This document shows positions 25,221 through 36,770 of a DNA stretch of 64,000 bases, in pieces. The notes below the pieces were generated by a model. That model ran no database searches, was not told the origin of the DNA, and worked only from the letters and a program-made list of their open reading frames with translations. The position numbers were made by a program, and so were the translations under genes. This DNA comes from Listronotus oregonensis. Its lineage: Eukaryota; Arthropoda; Insecta; Coleoptera; Curculionidae. Numbering within the stretch: the first letter of the stretch is position 1; every line of letters starts with the position of its first letter. The stretch is taken from positions 110,132 to 174,131 of the forward strand of contig JAHBCN010000527.1 of assembly GCA_019359885.1 (NCBI GenBank). Direction: 5' to 3'.

Positions 25221-26012
25221 AAACTTCAAGTACTTAAAAGTACTTTAAGTACAATACCAAGTATTCATTAAAATGTACTTGCATTTTCAAGTAAATTGAA
25301 AAAGTACTTAAAGTAAAACAAAGTACTTGAAGTAATTAAAAGTACTTCAAGTAAAACAAATTATACTTGAGTAGTATTTTTTGTAAGGAAGTTAGAGGGT
25401 TTATTCCTCAAAACGATGTTTTCCAACAACTCCTAAAAGCTTTAAGGACTGAGCGCTACGTCATTGGAAAGTAGGCCAGTCGGTAAAAACTATAGTTAGA
25501 AAAACAAGTAGGGTTGCTAAGTGTCCCGTTTTAAGTCGGGATCGTATGCATCCGATGTCCGATATAATGTAAATTTTCTGGTTGGCGTTGGCACCCGTTG
25601 GCATCCGATACAACAAGTTGACAAGACCGATTTAAAGAACAAAAACTCCAATTCTCAGTAATAGTTACACTTGTCTTGCTGTTGGATCCAATTGAAATGA
25701 GCGCTGTAATGCAATACAATAGAAACAGCAGCGGTTGCGCCTATTTCTTGTTTGTACGATTATCTAAGACGTGTAAATTCGAGTACTTGGTTGATTTTTT
25801 ACTTTAAGTACTTTATATTTACTTAAAGTACTTTCTTTACTTAAAGTACTTTTTTTTACTTCAAGTGCATTGTAATACTTAAGTACTTAAATAAATACTT
25901 CAAGTAATTTACTTGGTTAAATCAAGTAAAATCCAAGAATCTTCATAAAAACTAATCAAGTACAAGACTCTAATAAAAAGTACTTGAAATAAATACTTGA
26001 GTCTTAATTTGA
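25221..26012. mobile_element. Non-autonomous element with AAGTACTT subterminal repeats
   Basis: Both ends are crowded with the palindromic octamer AAGTACTT and its variants in both orientations (about ten near 25225-25370 and about as many near 25790-26000). The middle (25380-25780) is non-repetitive. Dense short repeats close to the ends are typical of transposase-binding regions in hAT-type elements. The exact ends cannot be fixed because (TA)n tracts abut both sides. No coding frame is convincing. Confidence 0.5.
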
Positions 26013-26057
26013 ATTTTTAATATAATATATATATAATATAATATATATATATATAAT

Positions 26058-26100
<43 letters not shown>

Positions 26101-26901
26101 TATATTAATATATTAAATAACTTAAATTTAATTAATAAAACCTATCTTTAAAAAATTGGGGAAGCAGGGATCCCAAAAGGGAAAGTTAAAGCGGTTTTTA
26201 AAGAAAGGCGCTTTTCCAAAAACAGAAAAGGTTTTATTCCCGGTCCCCGATACCCAAAAACCCGAAATTTTGCTGTTTTTTTTTTTTTTTATTTTTAAAG
26301 AATATTAAAGAATTTTTTTGGCAAATCTTTTAAAAAACCTTTTATTTTTATACGACTTCTTTTTGAGACCATATCAACTTTTTTTTTTAAAATTTTATTT
26401 TTTTATTTAATTTTAATTTTATTATAATTAAAAAATTATAACACTTAAAATTAAATAGCCCCCTTTAAGAAAAGTCGTTTTTTTTTACTTATTTTCTTAT
26501 GGAAAATATGTTTATTTAACAGAAAAAAATTAATTTATATATTTGAATTTGGGGATTTTAACTGTTCAAAAAAAGCTAAACAATTGGTGCCGTATAAAAA
26601 AAAAAGTTGTGAGGTTTTAAGAAAACGAAACGTCGATTACGAAAAAATCTCTCAAAAGCTGTTTTGTGACCTTAAAAAGTGGCCATGAGAAAGGTCTTTT
26701 GTTTTTCATATCTCTTTAAATAACGTCGAAAAAATTAAAACGAATTTCGGTTTTTCCGGATATTCTTCGGAAGTACTGAATTTTACAATTTATACTCGGC
26801 ATGTTGTTAGGCAACCTAAATCAGAATCTTCCATAATTTAACTACAATCAGTATCTCTTACAGTTTCCAAGATCACATGCATGCAACTCGAATCGTGGAC
26901 T

Positions 26902-26998
<97 letters not shown>
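26013..26998. other. (TA)n tracts around AT-rich DNA, no gene seen
   Basis: (TA)n tracts lie at about 26013-26105 and 26903-26998. Between them is homopolymer-rich DNA with no recognisable coding or structural feature. Confidence 0.6.
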
Positions 26999-27000
<2 letters not shown>

Positions 27001-27107
27001 CGCAGCCAACTAGCTTAATTAGCCGTTTAATCAACAGCCTAGCCTCTTTACTAAACAATCACTTGCCTAGCCTGTTCCTTTCGAAAATCTCCAAACTGTC
27101 AATGAAT

Positions 27108-27269
27108 ATGGCGTCGACAAACAAATTTAATGGTGTTTTCCAAAGTTTTATGGAAAATAGAACAATGGAAGAGTATAGTGAAAATAATAATGTGAATTTA
27201 GCTGTGAGTGACTCAAACAATTTAATTTTTAAAGCGAATTTCTATCGAAAACTTGTTGACCAAAACTAG
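27108..27269 (+). CDS. Short ORF of unknown function inside the foldback element
   Basis: The 53-codon frame begins ATG at 27108 (MASTNKFNGVFQSFMENRTM) and ends at TAG 27269. It sits just inside the outer terminal repeat and outside the inner inverted arms. Its position suggests the N-terminus of the parent element's transposase, but I recognise no family and the frame may be chance. Confidence 0.25.
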   Translation: MASTNKFNGVFQSFMENRTMEEYSENNNVNLAVSDSNNLIFKANFYRKLVDQN

Positions 27270-27599
27270 TTAGAGTGAAGTTATCCATATAAGGCCAGCC
27301 ATAAAATCTTCTCAATGGTGCAGATTGTGCCACCCGGCCTACTACCTAATTCCAGGCCAGTTTTTTAAACAAATTAGAATAATATATTTTTATAGAAAAA
27401 TTAATATTTATAGAGGGTGTCCCTAAAAGGTCTGTACAATGTAAATTTTGTCAAAAAATTATGTTAATTTTAGACATAACATACTTAAAGATGTTGTTTT
27501 AAAAATAAAATAAACGCAAAGAAAAAAACAATATTAAAAAAAATTGTTTAAAAATAAACTACTTGAAAAATTTGTCTTTTTAAAGTTTCCTTTCCGCTA

Positions 27600-30105
27600 A
27601 AAAGCCTTGCAAAATTGAGAAAAATCATATAAAAAATTACGTTTTTTTAAGTTTGACAGCTAAGACCTTCTTGTTGCTTCCAAAAAATAGAAATTTCTTA
27701 ACCTAAAAAACTAAATGACGTCTTGTGAGTGCTAAAGCCTCGCAAAATTGAAAAAAAATAAAACATTTAAAAAATACGTTTTTTTAAGTTTGACAGCTAA
27801 GACCTTTTGAGTTGCTTCAAAAAAATATGGAAATGTTCTTTTAAACCTAAAGAACTAAATAGCGTCTACTGTGAGTGTGGCAAGCCTCGCAAAATTAAGA
27901 AAATAAAATCATAAAAAATGACGTTTTAGTTTGACAGCTAAGACCCTTTTCTTCAAAAAATATAAATTTCTTTAAACCTAAAAACTAAATGACGTCTTGT
28001 GGGCTGTGAACCTCGCAAAATTGAGAAAAAAATAAACATTAAAAATGACGTTTTTTAGGTTTGACACTAAGCTCTTGTTTGCTTCCAAAACACATAGAAA
28101 TGTTCTCTTGAGCCTAACAAACTAAATGACGTCTTTGTGTGGCTAAGAAAATTGAGAAAAAAAATAAAACATTTAAAAAATAACGTAAAGTTTGACAGCT
28201 AAGACCTTCTTTTTTTGCACCAAAAGCTAGTTCAAATTTCAAAAACATAGAAATGTTCTCTTGAGGCTTCAGCAAACTGGCGCCCATTGTTTTAGTTTTT
28301 TTGGCCCAGAGGCATCGCAAAATTGAGAAAAAATTAAAAAATGACTAACAGTAGAAGCCATTTAGTTCTTTAGGCTTAAGAGAACATTCTATTTTTTTGG
28401 AAGCAACACAAGAAGGTCTTAGCTGTCAAACTTTAAAACAACGTCATTTTTTAAGTTTTATTTTTTTCTCAATTTTGCGAGGCTTACCAGCACTAACAGT
28501 AGACGCCATTTAGTTCTCTAGGCTTAAGAGAACATTTCTATATTTTTTTGGAAGCAACACAAGAAGGTCTTAGCTGTCAAAGTTAAAAAACGTCATTTTT
28601 ATAGTTTTATTTTTCTCATTTTGAGTTGTCCACTAACAGAATCATTTAGTTTTAGGCAAGAGAACATTTCTATTTTTTGAAGCAACACAAGAAGTCTTAG
28701 CTGTCAAACTTTAAAAAAACGTCATTTTGTAAATGTTTTATTTTTTTTCTCAATTTTGCGAGGCTTGCCAGCACTAACAGTAAAAGCCATTTAGTTTTTT
28801 AGGCTTAAGAGAACATTTCTATGTGTTTTTGAAAGCAACACAAGAAGGTCTTAGCTGTCAAACTTTAAAAAAAACGTCATTTTTATATGTTTTATTCTTT
28901 TTCTCAATTTTGCGAGGCTTGCCAGCACTAACAGTAGACGCCATTTAGTTTTGTAGGCTTAAGAGAACATTTCTATATTTTTTTGGAAGCAACACAAGAA
29001 GGACTTAGTTGTCAAATTTAACAAAAACGTCATTTTTTAAATGTTTTATTTTTTTCTCAAATTTGCGAGGTTTTTGCCAGCACTAAAGTAGACATTTAGT
29101 TTTCTAGGTTTAAAAGAACATTTCTATATTTTTTTTTTTTTTTTTTCCCAAGCAAAACAAGAAGGTCTTAGCTGTCAAATTTAAAAAAAAACGTCATTTT
29201 GTAAATTTTTTTTTTTTTTCTCAATTTTGGAGGCTTCCAGCACAAAAGTAGAAGCCATTTAGTTTTTTAGGCTTAAGAGAACATTTCATATTTTTTTCGA
29301 AGCAACTCAAGAAGGTTTAGTTGTCAAACTTTAAAAAAACGTCATTTTTTAAATGTTTTTTTTTTTTTTTCTCAATTTTTCGAGGTTGCCAGCACTAACG
29401 GGCAACGCCATTTGTTTTGACTTAAGTGAACATTTTTATTTTTTTTTGAAAGCAACACAAGAAGGTCTTAGCTGTCAAACTTAAAAAAAGTCATTTTTTA
29501 TATGATTTATTTTTTTTTCAATTTTGCGAGGCTTGCCAGCACTCACAGTAGACGCCATTTGGTTCTTTAGGTTTAAAAGAACATTTCTATATTGTTTTGG
29601 AAGCAACACAAGAAGGTCTTATTGTCAAACTTTAAAAAAACGTCATTTTTATGATTTTTTTTTTCAATTTTGCGAGGCTTGCCAGCACTACATAGAGCCA
29701 TTTGTTCTTTACGTTTAAAAGAAATTTCATTTTTTTTTGAAAACACAAAAGGTCAGTGTCAAACTTTAAAAAAACATCTTTTTATATGATTTATTTTTTT
29801 CAATTTTGCGAGGCTTGCCAGCACTACAGTAGACACCATTTTGTTCTTTAGGTTTAAAAGAACATTTCTATATCATTTTGGAAGCAACACAAGAAGGTCT
29901 TAGTTGTCAAACCAAAAAACGTCATTTTTTATATGATTTTTTTTCAATTTTGCGAGGCTTTCCAGCACTACAGTAGACGCTATTTAGTTCTTTAGGTTTA
30001 AAAGAACATTTCCATATTTTTTTGGAAGCAACACAAGAAGATCTTAGCTGTCAAAACTTTAAAAACGTCATTTTTATGATTTATTTTTTTCTCAATTTTG
30101 TAAGG
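27600..30105. repeat. Inverted arrays of a ~147-bp tandem repeat
   Basis: Each unit includes the blocks AAGTTTGACAGCTAAGACC, 'TTGCTTCCAAAAAAATATAG', 'AAATGTTCTCTTAAGCC' and 'CTCGCAAAATTGAG' (or the reverse). The left part has about five units (GACAGCTAAGACC near 27656, 27792, 27935, 28062 and 28196). The right part has about twelve in reverse (GGTCTTAGCTGTC from 28415 to 30042). Spacing in the right array averages close to 147 bp, with deletions in some units. Open frames at 28114-28320 and 29524-29718 are by-products. Confidence 0.85.
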
Positions 30106-30732
30106 CTTTTTAGCGGAAAGGAAACTTTAAAAGACAAATTTTCAAGTAGTTTATTTTTAAACAATTTTTTTTAATATTGTTTTTTCTTTGCGTTTATTTT
30201 ATTTTTTAAAACAAATCTTTAAGGTTATGTCTAAAATTAACATAATTTTTGACAAAATTTACATTGTACAGACCTTTTAGGGACACCCTATAAATATTAA
30301 TTTTTCTATAAAAATATATTATTATAATTTGTTTAAAAAACTGGCCTGGAATTAGGTAGTAGGCCGGGCGGCACAATCTGCACCATCGAGAAGATTTTAT
30401 GGCTGGCCTTTTATGGATAACTTAACTCTATTCCAAAACTAACCACATTTGATCTCATGATTTTTAAAGAACAGTAATATGTTACATTTTAAATTTATTT
30501 AATAAAGAATTTATTATGTCAAATGTTTCATCTTTTTTATTTCTGTCACATGGTCACTACATCGTACGATTGGCCTAAGCATTAGCCAGCCAGTTTATTA
30601 AATGATGTAACAAAGGTTACGGCTAAATATCATTCAGGCCGCTAGTTGAACGGCGCTGTTTAGTAAAGAGGCTAGGCTGTTGATTAAACGGCTAATTAAG
30701 CTAGTGGGCTGCGACATATATACATATATATA

Positions 30733-31985
30733 TCGTGGGCGTACAAGCAGAACCCTTTAAGTCCACTTTTTGACAAAATGGGATTACCTCATCTATAAGT
30801 CCATACAGTGTTTTCGCTTCAAGCAAATAATCACTTAAGTCCATTTTCTACTTATTGTAGAAGTTACAAGCCATGTCAATTTGTATAAGTCCATATTTAG
30901 TTTATTTTTAACAGGGAGAATCATTTATGTGCACTTAAGCGATTTTTGTCGACGGCAGGATGCAAGCTTAGACAGGAATAAAACTGTAAGTCCATTAAAG
31001 TAAATACTGCATTCATATGCTTTAGAAGGCAGTTTTGTTTTGTGGTGCATTACGGTGCGTTAATATGTCTTCTAGAGGTGAAAAACTTGTTACACATGTG
31101 GAGGACAGAATCGAAACCAACATGTCGCTGCTTTACTACCTTTATTTGGTTCAGATTACTCACCTTGAAATAATTCAACATAATTTTTTGAAAAGCGGGA
31201 ATTCCTACATGGAGATCAAGAAATTTGTTTTCACAATAAACGATTGGCTTATCATATTTAGACTCGCAAGATCAAATCAAAATAAAATCAAAAAAAGTGA
31301 GCCATACAATGTACAAGAATTAAAATATAATAACTTTTATGACTTAAAGGCTTTGACTGAAAGTTTAATTAGAAACAAAATAAAGACAGAAGAAAAACCG
31401 TCAATTGGCTACTTATTAAAACTTTGAGATATTCAAAAGAAAATCCTGAATAATTGAATTCAAATATATGCATTCAGATACAAAGTACAGATGCATTAAC
31501 GTTTTTGGAAGGGGAAAACCAAGCGTTTCCAAAGTACTTAAACAAACTGTATGGCCAGCACTTCCAATAAGTGAAAAGAAAAATGAAGATCTATTAAAAT
31601 TGTGCCAAAATCAAATAATACCCACCGAATTCCATGGATGGTACCAGTCCCTACCTACCTCTAAAATTCACTAGATTGTTTCACTGAAGAAGACAGCAGC
31701 GATGATGATGAACTTCCTTTAATCCATTTTGTCCAAAAAAAGTAGTGAGCAAAAACGGGAAAAACTGTAAGTCCAACATGTTTTTTGAAAAAGGCATATT
31801 AAAAAAACTGTTCATTGATATACGTGTTTTACTGGTACACAATCTTTAAAGAAAGCAAATACACTTTCTATTTATATACAAAATAAATCCTATTACCAAA
31901 AACAAATTTTACAAGTTAATTCAATTCTTTAATTGCATTTTTCTCATAATGAGCCTCATGGACTTAAACGATTCTGCTTGTACCA

Positions 31986-31988
<3 letters not shown>
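30733..31988 (+). mobile_element. TIR element with AAGTCCA subterminal repeats
   Basis: The ends are inverted: TCGTGG(GC)GTACAAGCAGAA at the left and TTCTGCTTGTACCACGA at the right, each followed inward by TTTAAGTCCA. The motif TAAGTCCA recurs at least five times in the left 270 bp and again near 31768 and 31952. The flanks are TA dinucleotides in (TA)n tracts. The interior encodes a truncated transposon protein (next entry), so this is a non-autonomous deletion derivative of a larger element. Confidence 0.7.
31065..31745 (+). pseudogene. C-terminal remnant of a transposon protein (DUF7869-like)
   Basis: From ATG 31065 the open part (to 31427) reads MSSRGEKLVTHVEDRIETNM, then, after an apparent internal deletion, QHNFLKSGNSYMEIKKFVFT, then EPYNVQELKYNNFYDLKALT. 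After a frame break the frame at 31468-31674 continues with VFGRGKPSVSKVLKQ and LPISEKKNEDLLKLC, then IPTEFHGWYQSLPTS. An acidic tail (SSDDDELP) ends near 31745. From memory, this order (SGHSYMEVD-, YDLK-L, GWY-SLP) matches the C-terminus of a widespread insect transposon-encoded protein family annotated as DUF7869. The assignment is from motif recall and not from a search. Confidence 0.45.

Positions 31989-32076
<88 letters not shown>
31989..32076. repeat. (TA)n microsatellite
   Basis: An uninterrupted TA tract joins the DUF7869-type element to the 525-bp TIR element. Confidence 0.95.
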
Positions 32077-32077
<1 letters not shown>

Positions 32078-32601
32078 CGTTTAGCAGTTGAATCTTACGA
32101 GATTAATTTTTAATTATTAGACCTAATAGATAGAGATGACAGAAACGCTGCATCGGTAACCTCCCACCGATAGCGCGCCGGCTGGCTCGCATTGCTCGCA
32201 CTGCTGGCAGTGATGTTTAGCAAGCGCTTGGGGGCATAGGTCAGCCTCGAATCATTTGGAATTTTAGGCTCACGATAGATAAAATGTTTTTTTTAACGGG
32301 CCCCTAATCCAAAATCAAAAAAACAATACCATTTAATGATATTAATCTTTGTTCAACAGTGAAAGACCATTTTTATTTTATTACTGTATCCGTCTTCTAC
32401 AAAGGTGGAAATAAAATTTAAACATGATCGACTAACACGTACTTAGGTATGCGAGGAATTGCAACCGAACTTTGACCGGACTGAAAGCGCAACGACGACA
32501 CGATAACTCGCCCAGGGTGGAGCGAAATTTGTTCTCGTCTACTCGTCTCCTTCTTAACATTGCGCAAAAATCATATTGAAATTTTTTCAAGCGCCGAACG
32601 T
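32077..32601. mobile_element. 525-bp non-autonomous element with imperfect TIRs
   Basis: The left end (ACGTTTAGCAGTTGAATCTT) and the reverse of the right end (ACGTTCGGCGCTTGAAAAAA) agree at 12 of the first 16 positions. Both flanks are TA-rich. The interior is GC-richer than its surroundings (near 32150-32250 and 32480-32540) and has no ORF. A second copy begins at 63802 in the opposite orientation and is cut by the window end. The superfamily is unknown. Confidence 0.6.
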
Positions 32602-32649
32602 GATATATATATATATATATATTTATTTTATTTATTTATGAAAGGGCTC

Positions 32650-33700
32650 TGACTTAGCTTTCAACTTCATTTCATTAGTAATGGTAATAATCCTGTCTCT
32701 GCAAAATATTTTTGGGAACAATGTGTAGAGCATATCTCTTTTCTTCAGCTAGTAATGGATATTCTTTGTTTATTGTAAGATCCAAAATATACGCCAAAAA
32801 GTGAAAAGAGGAGCTTGAACATATCTGTTTTTAACTAATTGATATTGACGCAAGCTTCTTCTTCAAATTTAAAACTGTCAAAAAAAAGCCAGTAACTTAT
32901 TCCATATGTAAACTGCTTAAGATAAAAATGCACCATTTTGTTGCATTGCAGTCAATGCTATAGAAATTGGTTTTAGCAACTTAGAAAATCTTCAGCCATC
33001 CTTTTAATACAGATATCTAAAACTTTTTAAAAAATCACTGGAGTTATTTGATCTTTATGCTCTTTACATATTAATAATAGTTTTGGCCACTAATTTACAT
33101 AGATATCTACTCGTAAAAGTGTAATCCATAAAACCTTCTGAGGTAAGAACAATTTCTTGCCCCCTTCTCTTTATACCAAGCATTTGGCAAATGGGCATTT
33201 CTGAAGTATTTCACAATATGTACTATGTTCTTTTACCTGCAATGCTTCTAAACCTTTGGAGAGCAAGTAACAATACTGGTAAATTTACAGTTATATTCAT
33301 TTTTGCATTTATTTATTGAGTTAATAGCCAATTCGTCAAGACAGTCAGCTGTATGGGGATGACCAGATTTATCTATGCTTTTTAAAAGAACACTGTTTCC
33401 ATCCTCTGCAGTCAAAACGACACAGATTATCGGCTTATTATGTATATTGGACCATCCATCTAAGGACATGCAAATTGTCCAGATAACTTGTTAAAACAAT
33501 AAGATTTTTCTTCTTTAAATATTTTATTCAAGAGCGTTGATGATAACTGAAATCCAGATGGTGAAAGATAATTAGGTATAGCATTTCTATGGCCTTTCGA
33601 ACCTCCTAATTTTTTATAGCTATAAAACTGCAATTTGTTGCGTAAACGGCTGTTTGTCTGTTCAATTCTTTTTTCTTATCTTGTCCAGTTAGCACAAAAA
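32650..33700 (-). pseudogene. hAT-family transposase relic (copy 2)
   Basis: The minus-strand piece 33469-33248 (MSLDGWSNIHNKPIICVVLT, then SIDKSGHPHTADCLDELAI) is the same DUF659-type segment as the hAT relic at 4945. Flanking broken frames match both sides of copy 1: KLQFYSYKK-like upstream near 33620, and LLLICKEHKDQI plus the 'EEKRE' segment downstream to about 32650. It contains many stops and shifts, and an internal deletion removes the TDNASNM block. The C-terminal dimerisation segment is missing at the (TA)n-proximal end. Confidence 0.75.
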
Positions 33701-33831
33701 ATGAACCCAGATGCTACTTCCACATTTTTACGTCCACCTACACGTCCCTTTTCAAAGTTATCGCCAACTGGATAGTTTCAAGACCACTGCTGATATCACT
33801 AGTTTGACTTTTTAGTCTATCCCATTGAAAG

Positions 33832-34893
33832 CTACGGTAAAAGGTCGGGAAACGCTGGACTTCATGAGACCACTTCTCCTTTATGTATTTTGGGGCCCTG
33901 ATTACGAAAATGAGGGTTAGAACTTGCAGCAATCTAAGTCATCTTATGTTTTTTGGGTCGCTGATTTCGAAAATCGGGGTGTCGAGACTGGAAAATTTGT
34001 GTTACACCCCCACATGCGAGAAACACCCCTTCCAAGGGGTCCCAGAAGATAATAACCAAGTGATTTACACTTAATCACTCCATCCACAAACCCAAATTAA
34101 ATTGTACAACACATTAATTACACAATATATTATTCAATTCAAAGGCACTATATGATGGGATGAAAAATTAATAAATTGCGTCGAAAGTGTACAAGAACAG
34201 AATGGGCGGAAACTGAGAAGTATACATTGATGTTAGAATGCACGCAATATAAATGGTAATATAAAGAGGAAACATTAATCCACGACCTATTCGAACGCAC
34301 TCTGGAGTCCCCTAGTGCTTCCAACGCGGCATATTTAAACTAAACAGTAGTTTTAATTTATAGGAATATTTATTTTGTTTTCGGATAATTCTTGTTTTCC
34401 GAAGATCACTTTAAATAAAGACTAAAAGAAAAATACGAGTATCAGAAAGATCTTGATACTTTTTATTCAAAAATTAAAATTAATTTGGAATGTACTGGAC
34501 GGGGTGTTTCTAGCATGTGGGGGGGTGTAACACAAATTTCTGTCTCGACACCCCGATTTTCGAAATCAGCGACCCAAAAATGGCTTAGTTTGCGAAACGT
34601 CAATTTTTTCTAAAACCCACCCTTTGGGAGGGGTGTTTCTCGCATGTGGGGGGTGTAACACAAATTTTCCAGTCTCGACACCCCGATTTTCGAAATCAGC
34701 GACCCAAAAAACATAAGATGGCTTAGTTTACGAAATGTCAATTTTTTTCAAAAGACGGGGCGTTTTTTGCAATTTTAGGGGTGTTCCGACCATTGCTGCA
34801 AGTTCTAATCCCCATTTTCGTAATCAGCGCCCCAAAATACATAGGGGACAAGTGGTCTTGTTAAGTCCAGCGTTTCCCGACCTTTTACCGTAG
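33832..34893. repeat. Inverted repeat of the 'GGTCGCTGA' family
   Basis: The left arm (from 33832, GCTACGGTAAAAGGTCGGGA) is matched by the reverse of the right arm ending at 34893. The core 'TTTTTTGGGTCGCTGATTTCG' and 'GTGTTACACCCCCACATGCG' occurs once in the left arm. The reverse occurs twice in the right arm (near 34510-34580 and 34630-34710), showing an internal duplication of about 125 bp. The middle (34080-34490) is unique. The GTCGCTGA core is shared with 10590-11910. Confidence 0.7.
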
Positions 34894-35434
34894 TTTTCAC
34901 ATGGACTATAGACCTTGCAATTCTTTACCACACTTTTACATACTGTTCTACAACACAGTTTCTGTCCCGGCTTGTCATGAGTACAAAGTTTTGATAGATT
35001 AACCCCTAGCAAAATATTACTGATAACTAAAATAAGTGCGTATCGTTTATATAGCCGGCCGTTTTCTGCGTTATTACATGTTTCGACAAAGCAGAAACTT
35101 TTTCAGTTTTGCTTCTTACCTGTACTATTCCTGCCTAAAAATATTTTACTTAAAAAACAAAATATTAGCAGTTAAAAATATTTAAAAATAATATTTCTAA
35201 AAGCTTGAATTTTTTTTTTAATCATGATTTTTATCAACTTTGCTTAAAAATGCAGACCATTACTCCAAAACAATGTTTTTAAATTCAAAAATGTTTGGTT
35301 CATTTGTTTCATTCAGTCGCCTATCTTGGGACAAGCTGTATATAATTTGCGGTCATCCAATTTTTTAATAGGGAAAAAAATTAAAAACGCAATTTTAATT
35401 TTTTATTATATTAAAAGATATTAACATATACAAC

Positions 35435-35514
35435 TTAAGCTACTGGATCATCCCCCTTGGTCGTTCTGGTGTAAATAAGTTGTGCTCTGTGTTGAACAAC
35501 TTGTTTAATAAGTC
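35435..35514 (-). CDS. RpS25: Ribosomal protein eS25, exon 4 (last coding exon)
   Basis: After acceptor TTATAG (ending at 35515), the exon completes a Gly codon with exon 3 and reads LIKQVVQHRAQLIYTRTTKG, then DDPVA and TAA at 35437-35435. This is the conserved C-terminus of eukaryotic small-subunit protein eS25. An AATAAA-type polyadenylation signal lies about 30 bases downstream, near 35400-35410. Exon phases join exactly to give 119 codons over four exons. Confidence 0.95.
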
Positions 35515-35541
35515 CTATAAACAAAAAGAAAATAGTCAATT

Positions 35542-35545
<4 letters not shown>

Positions 35546-35622
<77 letters not shown>
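35546..35622. repeat. (TA)n microsatellite
   Basis: A TA tract flanking the left end of the hAT element. With 36774-36862 it probably formed one array before the element inserted. Confidence 0.95.
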
Positions 35623-35625
<3 letters not shown>

Positions 35626-35632
35626 TATATTT

Positions 35633-36770
35633 TAGTGATGGAACGGACGTCCGGTTCAAGTACCGAATCCGGCAAGTCCGGCCGGATTTTTCTGAAAAAT
35701 GGCTGTCCGGCTGGAAATTTTTAATGTTATTAATAAGGAAATATAATTTAATAAGTCATTGGAAATAAAAAGAGGGAAATAAAAATCTTGGGTAGAAAAA
35801 GCAGCTTACATTTAGTAACTGATTACAGGTAATCTCTAATTCTCTTACAAATAAGGAAAACACTGTTAATAATCAAAATGTATCTTTTTCAAATTATGAT
35901 GAATAAAAAAAAAGTTTTTCAGCATTTTGACTGGTTAATCTAGAACGCTTTTCTTCATAAATGTTGCCAATTTCTGAAAAGCCATTCTGAATACACACTA
36001 CTTGCTGGGGCGCTTAAACATCGTTTAGCAACTTGGGCTCCATTTGGAAACTCATCCTTGTGCTCTTTCCACCAATGTATTGGATCAGACTTTCTCTCCT
36101 GTAGGGGCTTATTAAGATACTTTTCAAACTGGTCTTCTATTTTTTGTTCGTGGTCTACACTTACATTACCAATTGAGAAAAAGGGAGTAGCAATTTTTTT
36201 AAAACATGTCCAAACTGACGGCACTTCTTGATGTTTCATGATTTTAGACAATGATTCTTCATCACTATCACTATCACTGTCATGTACTGCTGTTAAGTTT
36301 AAATTTTCAGTGCTTTCAGTGCTATTAGTGGTAATCTCCTTGAACTTTGTTATCTCATTTAAAACACACTGCTTCGGGAGCAAAATATTTTCTGGTGGAA
36401 AAAATGATAATTTATACCTAGAGTCCAATACAGTAGCAATGCCATAATTGGGATTCTGGTAAATTAGTTGAAATCTTTTGTCAATGTTTTCTAGTAGGGT
36501 TGTTGCCATAATATATGACATGATATTACTCTAGCTGAATACTTTGCCTGTCCATTGTCTTTGTAAGAAAACTTTTAGTTTACAATATTTCCTTGGTACT
36601 TTATTATTTTTTATTGACATTTAAATGTAAGTAGCACCGATTAATATTTTATTTTTTATTTTTTGAGGAAAAAGACATAGAGTTCGGCGCCGGACTTCCG
36701 GCGTCCGGTTCGCTGGACGGCCGGAAGTCCGGAGTTCGGTAGTCCGGTGAAACATGAGTCCGTTCCATCA

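Larger units (their letters stand above)
26999..30715. mobile_element. Large foldback element with minisatellite arms
   Basis: The outer termini are inverted: GTCGCAGCCAACTAGCTTAA at 26999 against the reverse of 30715 (GTCGCAGCCCACTAGCTTAA), continuing for about 65 bp. Inside, a second and longer inverted pair runs from about 27272 to 27600 and from 30440 back to 30105 (for example GGCCTACTACCTAATTCCAG and its reverse). Between these lie tandem repeats of one family in opposite orientation on the two sides, turning around near 28330. Both flanks are (TA)n. The region between outer and inner arms holds a short ORF on the left and an AATAAA on the right, as if coding ends of an ancestral element had been kept. 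It is most likely a DNA-transposon derivative of foldback type. Confidence 0.8.

Noticed and set aside
27600..30105. Regularly spaced repeats resembling a CRISPR-like array
   Set aside because: The whole ~147-bp unit is repeated with no unique spacers, orientation flips in the middle, and the context is an animal genome. It is a minisatellite in a foldback element.
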